From positions 1 through 32,403 of the forward strand of contig JALEYA010000062.1 of NCBI GenBank assembly GCA_022779945.1: DNA of 32,403 nucleotides. Reading direction: 5' to 3'. Both the position numbers and the translations under genes were made by a program. The stretch comes from Oscillospiraceae bacterium. GTDB taxonomy: Bacteria > Bacillota > Clostridia > Oscillospirales > Acutalibacteraceae. Positions 8,727 through 17,937 of this stretch are shown here, piece after piece; within the stretch, counting starts at the first letter, position 1; every line of letters begins with the position of its first letter. A model generated the notes under the pieces. The model did no database searches. It saw only the letters and a list, made by a program, of their open reading frames with translations, and was not told where the DNA came from.

Positions 8727-9887
8727 TTATGCAAACTGCTTGGCAATTTCCGAAAGCTGTTTTTCGTTCTCTTCGCTGAGTTTGACCTTTACGGAAACGG
8801 TCGGCTCGATGATCGTGATGTTCTTCATCGTTTCCAGAAGTCCCTTCATTGTGCGGATTGCGCTCGGTGCCCACGAGGTGTTTTCGATCAGAGCAACGGT
8901 TCTGTTCTGGTAATTCTTCGCTTTCAGATGGTGAAGGAAGTCTTCCATCTTCGGCATGACGCCGGCATCGTAAGAGGAAGCGGCGAGCACGATTTTGCCG
9001 TACTTGAAAGCATCCTCAACACATTCGGCAATGTCGTCTCTCGAAAGATCGGCGATTGCGACCTTCGGGCAGCCCTCGGCAAGAAGCATTTCGCGGAGCT
9101 TTTCGGCAACTGTTCTTGTATGACCGTGAAGCGTCGCATAGGCGATGAATACACCCTCGGCTTCGGGTTTGTAGCTGCTCCAGGTATCATAAAGTCCGAT
9201 GTAGTAGCCGAGATTCTCTTTCAGGATCGGACCGTGAAGCGGACAGATCGTCCTGATGTCAAGACCGGCGGCTTTTTTCAAAAGAGCCTGAACCTGTGTG
9301 CCGTATTTTCCGACAATGTTGAAGTAATAGCGTCTTGCTTCGCACGCCCAGTCCTCGTCCGCGTCAAGTGCACCGAATTTTCCGAAAGCGTCGGCGGCGA
9401 AAAGCACCTTTTCGCTGTCCTCATAAGAGAGGATAACCTCCGGCCAGTGCACCATCGGAGCCGTAACGAAATGAAGCGTGTGAGTGCCTAAGCAAAGTGT
9501 GTCACCTTCGCCGACGGTGATTGCTCTTTCGCTGATATCCGTATCAAGGAAGTTTTGTACCATCGACTTTGCCTTGGCGGACAGAACAACCTTCGCTTCG
9601 GGATAAAGACTGACAAGTGCTTCCAATGAACCGGAATGATCCGGCTCGAGATGCTGAACGACGATATAGTCAAGCGCTCTTCCGTCCAGTTCTTTTTTGA
9701 TGTTTTCCAGGTATTTTTCCTGAATCAGTTCGTCAACCGTGTCCATAACGGCTGTCTTTTCGTCAAGAATCAGGTAGGAATTATACGCCATGCCTTCGGG
9801 CAGGATATACTGCCCCTCGAAAAGGTCAAGCGATCTGTCACTTGCACCGACATATTTTATGCTTTCCGAAATAAACGTATCTTCCAT
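8727..9887 (-). CDS. FprA-family A-type flavoprotein (flavodiiron protein)
   Basis: Metallo-beta-lactamase-like 'VQHLEPDHSGSLEAL', 'HWPEVILSYEDSEKVLFAADAFG', followed by flavodoxin domain 'GVFIAYATLHGHTRTVAEKL'. Confidence 0.95.
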   Translation of the reverse strand: MEDTFISESIKYVGASDRSLDLFEGQYILPEGMAYNSYLILDEKTAVMDTVDELIQEKYLENIKKELDGRALDYIVVQHLEPDHSGSLEALVSLYPEAKVVLSAKAKSMVQNFLDTDISERAITVGEGDTLCLGTHTLHFVTAPMVHWPEVILSYEDSEKVLFAADAFGKFGALDADEDWACEARRYYFNIVGKYGTQVQALLKKAAGLDIRTICPLHGPILKENLGYYIGLYDTWSSYKPEAEGVFIAYATLHGHTRTVAEKLREMLLAEGCPKVAIADLSRDDIAECVEDAFKYGKIVLAASSYDAGVMPKMEDFLHHLKAKNYQNRTVALIENTSWAPSAIRTMKGLLETMKNITIIEPTVSVKVKLSEENEKQLSEIAKQFA

Positions 9888-9940
9888 TTTGTCACCCTGC
9901 GGTATAAAAACGATACCGCCCTTTCTGTCATAGTTATATT

Positions 9941-10546
9941 TTATACGATTTTTTCAAAGTCCGTAGCGGGATGCTTGCAAAGAGGACAGATGTAGTCCTC
10001 GGGAAGCTCGTCGCCCTCGTATACATAGCCGCAGATTTTACAGCGGTAGCCTTTTTTGACTTCCTTTTTCGGCTTCGGCTTGATGTTCTTATGGTAATAG
10101 TCGTAGCTTAATGACGGAGCGTCGGAAAGCACCTCGGACTGTGTGACTTTCGCGATAAAAATCGTATGCGTACCGTAATCGTGCTGTTCGATGACTTCGC
10201 CCGAGAAGAACGCATTCGTACAGCTCGGTATGTATATTATTCCGTTTTCGCTTCTTGTTACGCTTTGTGACGGGAAAAACTTTTCCGTGTCCCGTCCGCT
10301 CTGGAAGCCGAAATGCTCGAAAACGCCGAACGGTGTTTCGGTTGTCAGTACGCTGACGTTGAATTTTTTCGTTTTGTCGATCATATCACGGGTGAAGTTC
10401 GCTTTGTTGACCGTGATGCTGATCAGGTCGGGATTGCTTGTTACCTGTGCTAACGTATTGATGATACAGCCGTTGTCCTTTTCACCGTCTTTTGCGGTAA
10501 GAACATAAAGACCGTATGTTATGTTGAACATCGGGTTAGCTGCCAT
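9941..10546 (-). CDS. Flavin reductase-like protein fused to rubredoxin (Hrb-type)
   Basis: FMN-binding split-barrel N-term 'MAANPMFNITYGLYVLTAKDGEKDNGCIINTLAQVTSNP' and C-terminal rubredoxin 'GYRCKICGYVYEGDELPEDYICPLCKHPATDFEKI'. Confidence 0.95.
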   Translation of the reverse strand: MAANPMFNITYGLYVLTAKDGEKDNGCIINTLAQVTSNPDLISITVNKANFTRDMIDKTKKFNVSVLTTETPFGVFEHFGFQSGRDTEKFFPSQSVTRSENGIIYIPSCTNAFFSGEVIEQHDYGTHTIFIAKVTQSEVLSDAPSLSYDYYHKNIKPKPKKEVKKGYRCKICGYVYEGDELPEDYICPLCKHPATDFEKIV

Positions 10547-10755
10547 AAAAATTCCTCCTTTATATAATTGGCTTGCTTATAAATTATAGCCTATTTTTTT
10601 ATCTGAGTCAATCAGTAGGTTTGTTTTAAAGGATCCTTCAAAATAAAATTTTGTCGAAAAAGGTGCTTTTTGCTGTTTAAGCCTTAATTTTGCCCAAACA
10701 GCGACAGCTGTAAATATACACTATTAACAAAAATTAAAATTTTTTGAATTTTTGA

Positions 10756-10784
10756 TTGACAATTTGAAGTAAATAAGATAAACT
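10756..10784 (+). promoter_or_regulatory. Putative sigma-A-type promoter for the small-ORF pair
   Basis: TTGACA (10756-10761), 17-bp spacer, TAAACT (10779-10784); small hairpin AGAGTA-tgaag-TACTCT follows in the 5' UTR. Confidence 0.65.
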
Positions 10785-10853
10785 TATATCATCTTAGAGT
10801 ATGAAGTACTCTCAAACGTTGTAATTTAAGTTTAACGAAAGGAGTTTAACACG

Positions 10854-11006
10854 ATGAAATTCGGTACTATCGAAGAACTTTGGTATGAATGGCTTCATTT
10901 CCTTGACAGAGTTATGGGCTGGCTCAACTATGTAATCGGCAACGCAGAAGATCCATACAGCTATGATGGTTTCTGGGAGAATGTCTTTGGTCAGCCTCAA
11001 AAATAA
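10854..11006 (+). CDS. Small aromatic-rich protein, 50 aa (absent from ORF track)
   Basis: MKFGTIEELWYEWLHFLDRVMGWLNYVIGNAEDPYSYDGFWENVFGQPQK; RBS gaaaggag upstream of ATG. Confidence 0.75.
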   Translation: MKFGTIEELWYEWLHFLDRVMGWLNYVIGNAEDPYSYDGFWENVFGQPQK

Positions 11007-11030
11007 GTGTTTTGAAAGGAGAAACTCAAT

Positions 11031-11192
11031 ATGCTTTACGGTTCACCTGATTTTGATGTTGCAATGAAGTTTTATGAGCTCTGGAGAGGTATTGCTACTG
11101 CTTTCTTCCAGTTCATTAAACATGTTTGCATTCTTTTCGGCGTTGATGTTGAGGAAGGCAAAACTCCTTCCGAAACAACAAATGCTCAGTGA
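11031..11192 (+). CDS. Small aromatic-rich protein, 53 aa (absent from ORF track)
   Basis: MLYGSPDFDVAMKFYELWRGIATAFFQFIKHVCILFGVDVEEGKTPSETTNAQ; RBS gaaaggag upstream of ATG; 24 nt after the previous stop. Confidence 0.75.
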   Translation: MLYGSPDFDVAMKFYELWRGIATAFFQFIKHVCILFGVDVEEGKTPSETTNAQ

Positions 11193-11210
11193 TGTTTTGA
11201 TTCTCAACTG

Positions 11211-11241
11211 CCCTGTGCTGACGGCACAGGGTCATTTTTTG
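11211..11241 (+). terminator. Rho-independent terminator after the small-ORF pair
   Basis: CCCTGTGC-tgacg-GCACAGGG-tcATTTTTTG. Confidence 0.85.
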
Positions 11242-11280
11242 TTGCATGAAATCTTATTTATCTAAAAAGGCGGTGAAACT

Positions 11281-14200
11281 GTGTCAGGCTTTTCGAATAT
11301 ACTCGGTCAGATGAGCGAATACCGCTCCGCTCTCAGCTTTATTCAAAATAGACATCTTCCCTTCGGTATAATCGGACTTTCAAATGTTCATAAGGCGCAC
11401 TTTATCTCTTCCTTTTGTCAGGACGCCGACCGAAAGGCGCTTATCATCTGCCGTGACGAAGCGAGCGCAACCAAATTATGCGAGGACTTGAACGTTTTTT
11501 CTTCGGACGCACTCGTTTATCCGGCAAGAGATTTTAATTTCCGTTCCGATGACGCCTGCTCAAGAGAATATGAACAGCAGCGGATCGGAATTCTCGGAAG
11601 AATTCTTGACGGAAACTATCAATATATCCTTTGCAGTCCTCTTGCCGCCTGTCAGCTGACCATTCCGCCCGAGGAGCTGAAAAAACGTTCGCTTACCTTA
11701 AAAGAGGGTGCAGAAATCAAGATAGACGATGTGGTATCGTCTCTGCTTCTTGCCGGGTACAGCCGCTGTGAGCAGGTCGAGGGGCAGGGTCAGTTCTCCG
11801 TAAGAGGCGGTATTGTCGATTTCTTTCCGCCGCATCTGAATGAGCCTGTACGGGCAGAATTCTGGGGGGACGAGATTGATTCTCTGACTTCGTTTGACAT
11901 TGAAAGCCAGAGACGAACGGACCGACTCTCTGAAATTAAGATCACACCGGCAACCGAAGTGCTTTTTGAAGATGATGAAGCGCTTCTCGGTGTATTAAAA
12001 GACTTCGTTAAAACAGTCAAAGGTAAGGGCAGTGTCAAAGCCAGGGCAAGTATCAACGCTGACATTGAAAAGCTGGAAGCGCAGGTGCATCTTCCGTGCA
12101 TCGACCGTTATCTTCCGCTTGCCTATGAAGAGAAAGCAAGCCTTTTTGATTATCTGAAAGATGATTTGCTTTTTGTGGAAGAAACCGCAGACGTCAAACA
12201 GCAATTTTTATCCTCACTCAAGCTTTTGAACGAGGACATGAAAATGATGTTCGAGGAGGGAACGCTGACAAAAGGTCTTGACTGTTACACATTGACATCG
12301 GCCGAATTTTTCGGTAAATATGAATCACAGGGTGCGATTTTCATTGACAACCTTGCAAGAGGAAGCTTTGATGTTCCCGTGAAAGAGCTTGTCACGGTCA
12401 ATGCACAGCAAAGCTCCGGCTGGGACGGAACGCTGTCGTTTCTTGAAGATGACCTTCGGACGGCAATGCGATCGGGTTACACCTGCGTTGTGATGGCGGG
12501 AACAGAAAAGAACGCCAAGGAGCTTGCCTATGATCTTGAGACCGAGGACTTCAAGGCGCATTACTTCCCTGTTTGTCCGGCGGAATTTCCGAAGAATACG
12601 GTCAGCGTGCTTTCGGGTACGCTCGGCGGAAGAATTGAATATAACGCCATTAAATTTATGCTGATTTCCCTTCGGAAAGCATCTTCCGGCGAAAACAGAA
12701 AGACAACACAGAAAAAGTTCAAAAAGGGAAAGGCGGTTGCAAGCCTTGACGAGCTGGCGAGAGGCGACTACGTTGTTCATGCGCTTTACGGAATCGGTAT
12801 TTTCGACGGCATCAAAACCATGACCGTCGAGGGCAAGGTCAAGGACTTTATCAAGGTCAACTTCCGGGGCACGGACGTGCTGTATATTCCTGTCACTCAG
12901 CTTGATATGATTTCGAAATACATCTCGCCGAGAGACACCGATAAGCCCGTCAAGCTGAATAAGCTCGGGACGGACGAATGGCGAAAAACCAAGTCCCGGG
13001 TCAAAAAGGCGGTTGCCGACATGGCGGCACAGCTGACTGAGATTTACGCAAAGCGCCTGAACACGCCCGGGTATGCTTTTTCACCCGACACGGATATGCA
13101 AAACGATTTTGAACGCCGCTTCACCTTTGATGAAACGGACGACCAGCTGGCTTCCGTGAACGAAATCAAGGGAGATATGGAGCGAAACTGCCCGATGGAT
13201 CGGCTTCTTTGCGGCGATGTCGGCTTCGGCAAAACCGAGGTGGCGCTTCGTGCGGCGTTTAAATGTGTCGCCGACGGAAAACAATGCGCGATTCTGGTTC
13301 CGACGACGATTTTGGCTTTTCAGCATTATCAGACCATCAAAAAGCGGTTTGACGGCTTCCCGATTGAGATCGAAATGATGTCACGATTCCGCACCGTCAC
13401 CGAACGGAATAAAATCAAGAAAGCACTGAAACGCGGCAGTATCGACATCGTTGTCGGTACGCACAGCATTATTGCATCAAGTGTCGAGTTTAAGGATCTC
13501 GGGCTTCTGATCGTTGACGAGGAACAGCGCTTCGGCGTGGCGCAAAAGGAAAAACTCAAGGAGCGTTTTCCGCTTGTTGACGTGCTCACCCTTTCGGCAA
13601 CGCCCATTCCGAGAACGCTTAACATGGCGATGACGGGCATCCGGGATATGTCGGTGCTTGAAATTCCGCCGCAGGACAGGCACCCGGTACAGACCTACGT
13701 TCTGCCGTTTGATATGCAGGTGCTGTCTCAGGCGATGGAACGGGAAATCCGCCGCGGCGGTCAGGTTTATTTTCTACACAACCGCGTTGACGACATCGAA
13801 CGCACCGCGGCAAAAATCCGTGACGCTCTCCCTGAGGCAAAGATCGGGATCGGTCACGGCAAGATGAGCGAGGAACAACTCAGTGAGGTCTGGCGACAGC
13901 TTCTTGAGGGCGAAATTGACGTTCTCGTCTGCACGACGATCATCGAAACGGGTGTCGACGTGCCGAATGCCAACACGCTCATTATCGAGGACGCTGACAA
14001 GCTGGGTCTTGCCCAGCTTCATCAGATCCGTGGACGCGTCGGAAGAAGCGCAAGAAGAGCGTTCGCTTATTTCACCTACGACAACCGCAAACAGCTTACC
14101 GAAATCGCACAACGGCGGCTTTCGGCGATCCGTGAATTTACGCAGTTCGGCTCCGGTTTTCAGATTGCGATGCGTGACCTTGAAATCCGCGGCGCCGGCA

Positions 14201-14778
14201 ACATCTTAGGTGCGCAGCAGCACGGGCACATGGAGGCCGTCGGCTACGATATGTATCTGGAGCTTTTGTCCGAAGCCATCAACGAAGAAAAGGGCGAAGC
14301 CGATACACAGAAGACGTCAGGCGAAAAGGAATGCCTGATCGACCTTGCGATCGACGCGCATATTCCCGAAGCCTACATTGACTCGGTTAAGAACCGTTTG
14401 GGTATGTACAAGCGAATCGCTTCGATCCGGAACGAAGAAGATGCGATGGATGTGCTCGACGAATTTATCGACCGTTTCGGCGAACCGCCCGAAAGCGTCA
14501 AGGGCCTGATCGATGTTGCGCTGATACGGAACAAGGCGAGTGCTGTCGGCATTTATGAAATCGTCCAGAAGGGCGGAATGATCCTTGTTTTCATCAACGA
14601 CATCAAACCCGGACATATTGCTCTTTTAGGTAAGTTCCTGCGGGGCAGAGTCATGATCAGTGCTGTGTCAAACAAGCAGTATATTTCGGTAAAGCTTCTC
14701 AAGCACACGGCAACAGACACGATAAAAGACGTTATTAAGGTACTTTCGATGTATGAAGAAAAGGAGGAGACACCATGA
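11281..14778 (+). CDS. mfd: Transcription-repair coupling factor
   Basis: 1165 aa; CarD-like domain 'LARGDYVVHALYGIGIFDGI', 'DRLLCGDVGFGKTEVALRAAF', 'DEEQRFGVAQKEKLKE', 'TLSATPIPRTLNMAMTGIRDMSVLEIPP', 'QIRGRVGRSARRAFAYF'; GTG start. Confidence 0.98.
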   Translation: MSGFSNILGQMSEYRSALSFIQNRHLPFGIIGLSNVHKAHFISSFCQDADRKALIICRDEASATKLCEDLNVFSSDALVYPARDFNFRSDDACSREYEQQRIGILGRILDGNYQYILCSPLAACQLTIPPEELKKRSLTLKEGAEIKIDDVVSSLLLAGYSRCEQVEGQGQFSVRGGIVDFFPPHLNEPVRAEFWGDEIDSLTSFDIESQRRTDRLSEIKITPATEVLFEDDEALLGVLKDFVKTVKGKGSVKARASINADIEKLEAQVHLPCIDRYLPLAYEEKASLFDYLKDDLLFVEETADVKQQFLSSLKLLNEDMKMMFEEGTLTKGLDCYTLTSAEFFGKYESQGAIFIDNLARGSFDVPVKELVTVNAQQSSGWDGTLSFLEDDLRTAMRSGYTCVVMAGTEKNAKELAYDLETEDFKAHYFPVCPAEFPKNTVSVLSGTLGGRIEYNAIKFMLISLRKASSGENRKTTQKKFKKGKAVASLDELARGDYVVHALYGIGIFDGIKTMTVEGKVKDFIKVNFRGTDVLYIPVTQLDMISKYISPRDTDKPVKLNKLGTDEWRKTKSRVKKAVADMAAQLTEIYAKRLNTPGYAFSPDTDMQNDFERRFTFDETDDQLASVNEIKGDMERNCPMDRLLCGDVGFGKTEVALRAAFKCVADGKQCAILVPTTILAFQHYQTIKKRFDGFPIEIEMMSRFRTVTERNKIKKALKRGSIDIVVGTHSIIASSVEFKDLGLLIVDEEQRFGVAQKEKLKERFPLVDVLTLSATPIPRTLNMAMTGIRDMSVLEIPPQDRHPVQTYVLPFDMQVLSQAMEREIRRGGQVYFLHNRVDDIERTAAKIRDALPEAKIGIGHGKMSEEQLSEVWRQLLEGEIDVLVCTTIIETGVDVPNANTLIIEDADKLGLAQLHQIRGRVGRSARRAFAYFTYDNRKQLTEIAQRRLSAIREFTQFGSGFQIAMRDLEIRGAGNILGAQQHGHMEAVGYDMYLELLSEAINEEKGEADTQKTSGEKECLIDLAIDAHIPEAYIDSVKNRLGMYKRIASIRNEEDAMDVLDEFIDRFGEPPESVKGLIDVALIRNKASAVGIYEIVQKGGMILVFINDIKPGHIALLGKFLRGRVMISAVSNKQYISVKLLKHTATDTIKDVIKVLSMYEEKEETP

Positions 14779-15536
14779 TCTTCTATTTTTCGGGAACCGG
14801 TAACACAAAATACCTTGCCGAAAGAATCGGTGAAAAACTCGGCGAACCGATCATAAGCATAGCAGACGCACTCAAAAGCGATAAAACCGACTTTACCGCC
14901 GAAAAAGGCAAAAGCATCGGTTTTGTGATTCCGGTCTATTTTTCGGGCGTACCGAAATGCGTCCGGGAGTTTATCGGAAAAATGAATCTTTCATTTGGCG
15001 GCGACAACTATATTTTTACCGCTCTTTCCTGCGGAGGCAATACGGCAAACGCCGGAAAGATGCTTCATAAGCTGCTCATCGAAAAAGGAGTGACGGTAAA
15101 CGCTTCGTATTCTGCGGTGATGGTGGATAACTACATTCCGATGTATAACATTCAGACGCAACAGGAAGCGGACAAGATGCTTCTTGAGATCAACCCGAAA
15201 ATCGAGCTTCTTGCGGACAAAATCGCCCGGAAAAAAGACGGCGACTTTGACGATAACAAGGGCGCCAAAATTATGACAGCCGTGATGTATCCGTTTTATA
15301 GGATTTTCAGTAAGACCAAAAGGTTTTACGTCACGGACAAATGTATTTCCTGCGGCAAGTGTGAAAGCGGCTGTGTTGACAGAGCAATTGAAATGAAGAA
15401 CGGCAAGCCTGTCTGGGTAAAAAGCGAGTGTACGCAGTGTCTGCGGTGTATCAATGCCTGCCCGACAAGGGCGATACAGTTCGGGAAGGCGACCGAAAAG
15501 CGTAATCGGTTTATCAATCCGAATACCGATCTATAA
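14775..15536 (+). CDS. EFR1-family protein (flavodoxin + two [4Fe-4S] ferredoxin motifs)
   Basis: N-term 'MIFYFSGTGNTKYLAERIGEKLG', C-term 'CISCGKCESGCVDRAI' and 'CTQCLRCINACPTRAIQF'; ATG overlaps mfd stop. Confidence 0.92.
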   Translation: MIFYFSGTGNTKYLAERIGEKLGEPIISIADALKSDKTDFTAEKGKSIGFVIPVYFSGVPKCVREFIGKMNLSFGGDNYIFTALSCGGNTANAGKMLHKLLIEKGVTVNASYSAVMVDNYIPMYNIQTQQEADKMLLEINPKIELLADKIARKKDGDFDDNKGAKIMTAVMYPFYRIFSKTKRFYVTDKCISCGKCESGCVDRAIEMKNGKPVWVKSECTQCLRCINACPTRAIQFGKATEKRNRFINPNTDL

Positions 15537-15545
15537 ACAGAAAAC

Positions 15546-15586
15546 AACACTGCGGGGCTGTCTGACGAAGACAGCCCCGCAGTGTT
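15546..15586. terminator. Strong hairpin terminator between EFR1 gene and the hydrolase fragment
   Basis: Perfect 18-bp stem AACACTGCGGGGCTGTCT-gacga-AGACAGCCCCGCAGTGTT. Confidence 0.8.
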
Positions 15587-15590
15587 GAAA

Positions 15591-16115
15591 CTATCTGATG
15601 AAAATACTGAAAAGACGCTTAAAAAACGCAATGATCTTGTTGATGAAGGATTTCAGACCGGATCTGCCGTTGCTGTCGTCAGCCTTTATATTTGTCTGCT
15701 GCGAAAGCCATGAGATGACACCCTCTTCCGGATTCTCAAAGCTGATTGTTTTGCCGTTTCCGTCAACGGTGGTTGCGTATTGATAAGGCGTAACATGATC
15801 GTTCATATGCATATCATAGGTGACGGTTTCCCATGTGTAGTGCTCCTGCTGGTAACTTCCCTGCTTTTCGCCGTTGGCAAGCACAACCTGAGAAAGACTC
15901 GTCAGTCTGACGCCGTCTTTGCGGTGGGACGATTTTTTGATCGCGTTGAAAACAGGCTTGATGGAACTTGTCTTAGCACCTGCCCAGAAATCGATATCGC
16001 AGTTTATCATCCACACGGAAGTGTCACAGAGCTTTGAAACCTCTGCCGCTGTCGGAGGTGTGATGGCGGAACAAGGGATACCGGCGGCAAAGAAATCAGG
16101 ATAAGCAAGAAGCAT
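15591..16115 (-). pseudogene. C-terminal fragment of a secreted alpha/beta hydrolase (5'-truncated) with amphipathic C-terminal tail
   Basis: Begins mid-domain at 'MLLAYPDFFAAGIPCSAI', preceded in frame by 'SGGADMT*S' (TAG); no signal peptide or nucleophile elbow upstream; C-term 'GLKSFINKIIAFFKRLFSIFIR'. Confidence 0.7.
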
Positions 16116-16139
16116 ACTCTACGTCATATCCGCGCCGCC

Positions 16140-16238
16140 GGAAAGCTGAACACCCCGATGCTCCTGATGGCGGCGGCATTTGCGGCGGTGGGAATCGCGG
16201 CGGCATACCTGAAGTATAATAAAAAAGATATTCATTGA
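16140..16238 (+). pseudogene. Remnant of a surface-protein C-terminal transmembrane anchor
   Basis: 'GKLNTPMLLMAAAFAAVGIAAAYLKYNKKDIH*': hydrophobic stretch with basic tail, no associated start or upstream domain. Confidence 0.5.
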
Positions 16239-16332
16239 TGAAAACCTCCTTCGGGAGTCTTTTGTTTTTATCCTGTGTTGAAAAAAGAATAAAAATGTGC
16301 TATGATAAAATCCTGATTTTAACGGAAAAGGG

Positions 16333-17457
16333 GTGGAACCTATGCCGCTCAGGATTGTCCGGAACGATATTACGAAAATGACCGTTGATGCGATCGTCAA
16401 TGCCGCAAACAGTACGCTTCTCGGCGGAGGCGGCGTGGACGGCTGTATTCACAAGGCTGCAGGCAAGGGTCTTCTGGAGGAGTGCAAAACACTCGGCGGC
16501 TGTAAGACCGGAGACGCCAAGGTTACCGGCGCGTATAATCTTCCGTGTCAATATGTCATTCATACCGTGGGACCGGTCTGGAGAGGCGGCGTATTCGGAG
16601 AAAAGAGACAACTGACGTCGTGCTATCGGCGGTCGCTGGAAATTGCAAGGGAAAAGAACTGCGAAACCGTTGCGTTTCCGCTGATTTCCGCAGGGGCTTA
16701 CGGGTATCCGAAGGAAAAGGCACTGCGGGTTGCGGTGGATACAATCGGTTCGTTTTTGCTTGAAAATGAAATGACGGTATATCTTGTTGTGTTCGACAAA
16801 GCTTCATACGGGATCGGAAAACGTCTTTTTGACGATATCAGCGAATACATCGATGATCGGTATTATGAAGAAGCGAAAGCCGGCGAGAGTGAAAGACTCA
16901 ACCGGGATATCAGAGAGGAAGAGGTTTCCAAAACCATTGCCAATAGGATGCCCTCGTCTGAGCCTGAACCCACCTTCGATGCGATGCCGTCCCTTGTGCC
17001 GCGCGAAGAAGCAAGAAGAAGCGGACGCCGCAGGGAAAGAAATCCGGAGAGCATATCGTTCGGCGCTTCTCAGAATACGACAGAGCTGCCGAGTCTTGAC
17101 GAAATGCTGAAAATGCTTGACGAAAGCTTTTCTCAGATGCTGCTTCGCAAGATTGACGAACGCGGTATGACCGATGCCGAATGCTATAAAAAGGCGAATA
17201 TCGACCGGAAGCTGTTTTCGAAAATCCGGAGCGATATTCATTACAAGCCGAGAAAGCAGACCGCGATTGCGTTTGCGATTGCGTTGGAGCTGTCGCTGCC
17301 CGAAACGGAGCAAATGCTCAAAAAAGCCGGGTACGCGCTTTCGCACAGCAACAAGTTCGATATCATCATTGAATACTTCATCCGGAAAGGCAATTACAAT
17401 ATTTTCGAAATCAATGAGGTTCTTTTTGCTTTTGACCAGAACCTTTTAGGCGCATAA
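16333..17457 (+). CDS. Macrodomain (ADP-ribose-binding/hydrolase-like) protein with C-terminal helical extension
   Basis: 'VDAIVNAANSTLLGGGGVDGCIHKAAG', 'YVIHTVGPVW', 'AFPLISAGAYGYPKEKAL'; C-term 'FDIIIEYFIRKGNYNIFEINEVLFAFDQNLLGA'. ATG at 16342 may be the true start. Confidence 0.93.
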   Translation: MEPMPLRIVRNDITKMTVDAIVNAANSTLLGGGGVDGCIHKAAGKGLLEECKTLGGCKTGDAKVTGAYNLPCQYVIHTVGPVWRGGVFGEKRQLTSCYRRSLEIAREKNCETVAFPLISAGAYGYPKEKALRVAVDTIGSFLLENEMTVYLVVFDKASYGIGKRLFDDISEYIDDRYYEEAKAGESERLNRDIREEEVSKTIANRMPSSEPEPTFDAMPSLVPREEARRSGRRRERNPESISFGASQNTTELPSLDEMLKMLDESFSQMLLRKIDERGMTDAECYKKANIDRKLFSKIRSDIHYKPRKQTAIAFAIALELSLPETEQMLKKAGYALSHSNKFDIIIEYFIRKGNYNIFEINEVLFAFDQNLLGA

Positions 17458-17473
17458 AAAGGAGGAAATCATA

Positions 17474-17827
17474 ATGCTTGAATTTATCTGTTACCCGAAA
17501 TGTACGACCTGTAAAAAGGCGCAGAAATGGCTTGATGAAAACCATATCGAATATGTTCTTCGGGACATTAAGACCGAAAACCCGACATTTGACGAGCTTT
17601 CGGTCTGGAAAAAACGCAGCGGACAGCCGCTGAAGAAATTTTTCAACACAAGCGGGCTGTTATATAAGTCCATGGAGCTGAAAAACAAACTGCCCGATAT
17701 GAGCGAAGAAGAGATGTTGTCGCTTCTTTCGTCGGATGGAATGCTTGTCAAAAGACCGCTCTTGGTTGCCGATGATTTTGTGCTGATCGGCTTTAAAGAG
17801 GCACAGTGGAGCGAGAAGCTCTTGTAA
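17474..17827 (+). CDS. ArsC/Spx-family thioredoxin-like protein
   Basis: 'MLEFICYPKCTTCKKAQKWLDENHIEYVLRDIKTENPT', 'SSDGMLVKRPLLVADDFVLIGFKEAQWSEKL'. Confidence 0.92.
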   Translation: MLEFICYPKCTTCKKAQKWLDENHIEYVLRDIKTENPTFDELSVWKKRSGQPLKKFFNTSGLLYKSMELKNKLPDMSEEEMLSLLSSDGMLVKRPLLVADDFVLIGFKEAQWSEKLL

Positions 17828-17878
17828 AGAATGATTTGTCGCTTTTCGGGCGACCAAAGAAAAATCAAATTCTCCTAT

Positions 17879-17920
17879 AATGTGATTGTAAGGCAAAAAC
17901 CTGCAATCACATTTTATATT
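17879..17920 (+). terminator. Hairpin between the Spx-like and VWA genes
   Basis: AATGTGATTG-taAGGcaaaaaCCTg-CAATCACATT followed by TTATATTTTA. Confidence 0.6.
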
Positions 17921-17937
17921 TTACGGAGGAATACACC

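Noticed and set aside
8592-9491. 299-aa plus-strand ORF antisense to the flavodiiron gene
   Set aside because: Shadow ORF on the strand opposite a clearly conserved gene; the same applies to other long antisense ORFs (e.g. 23631-24581, 26174-27076, 27418-28128).
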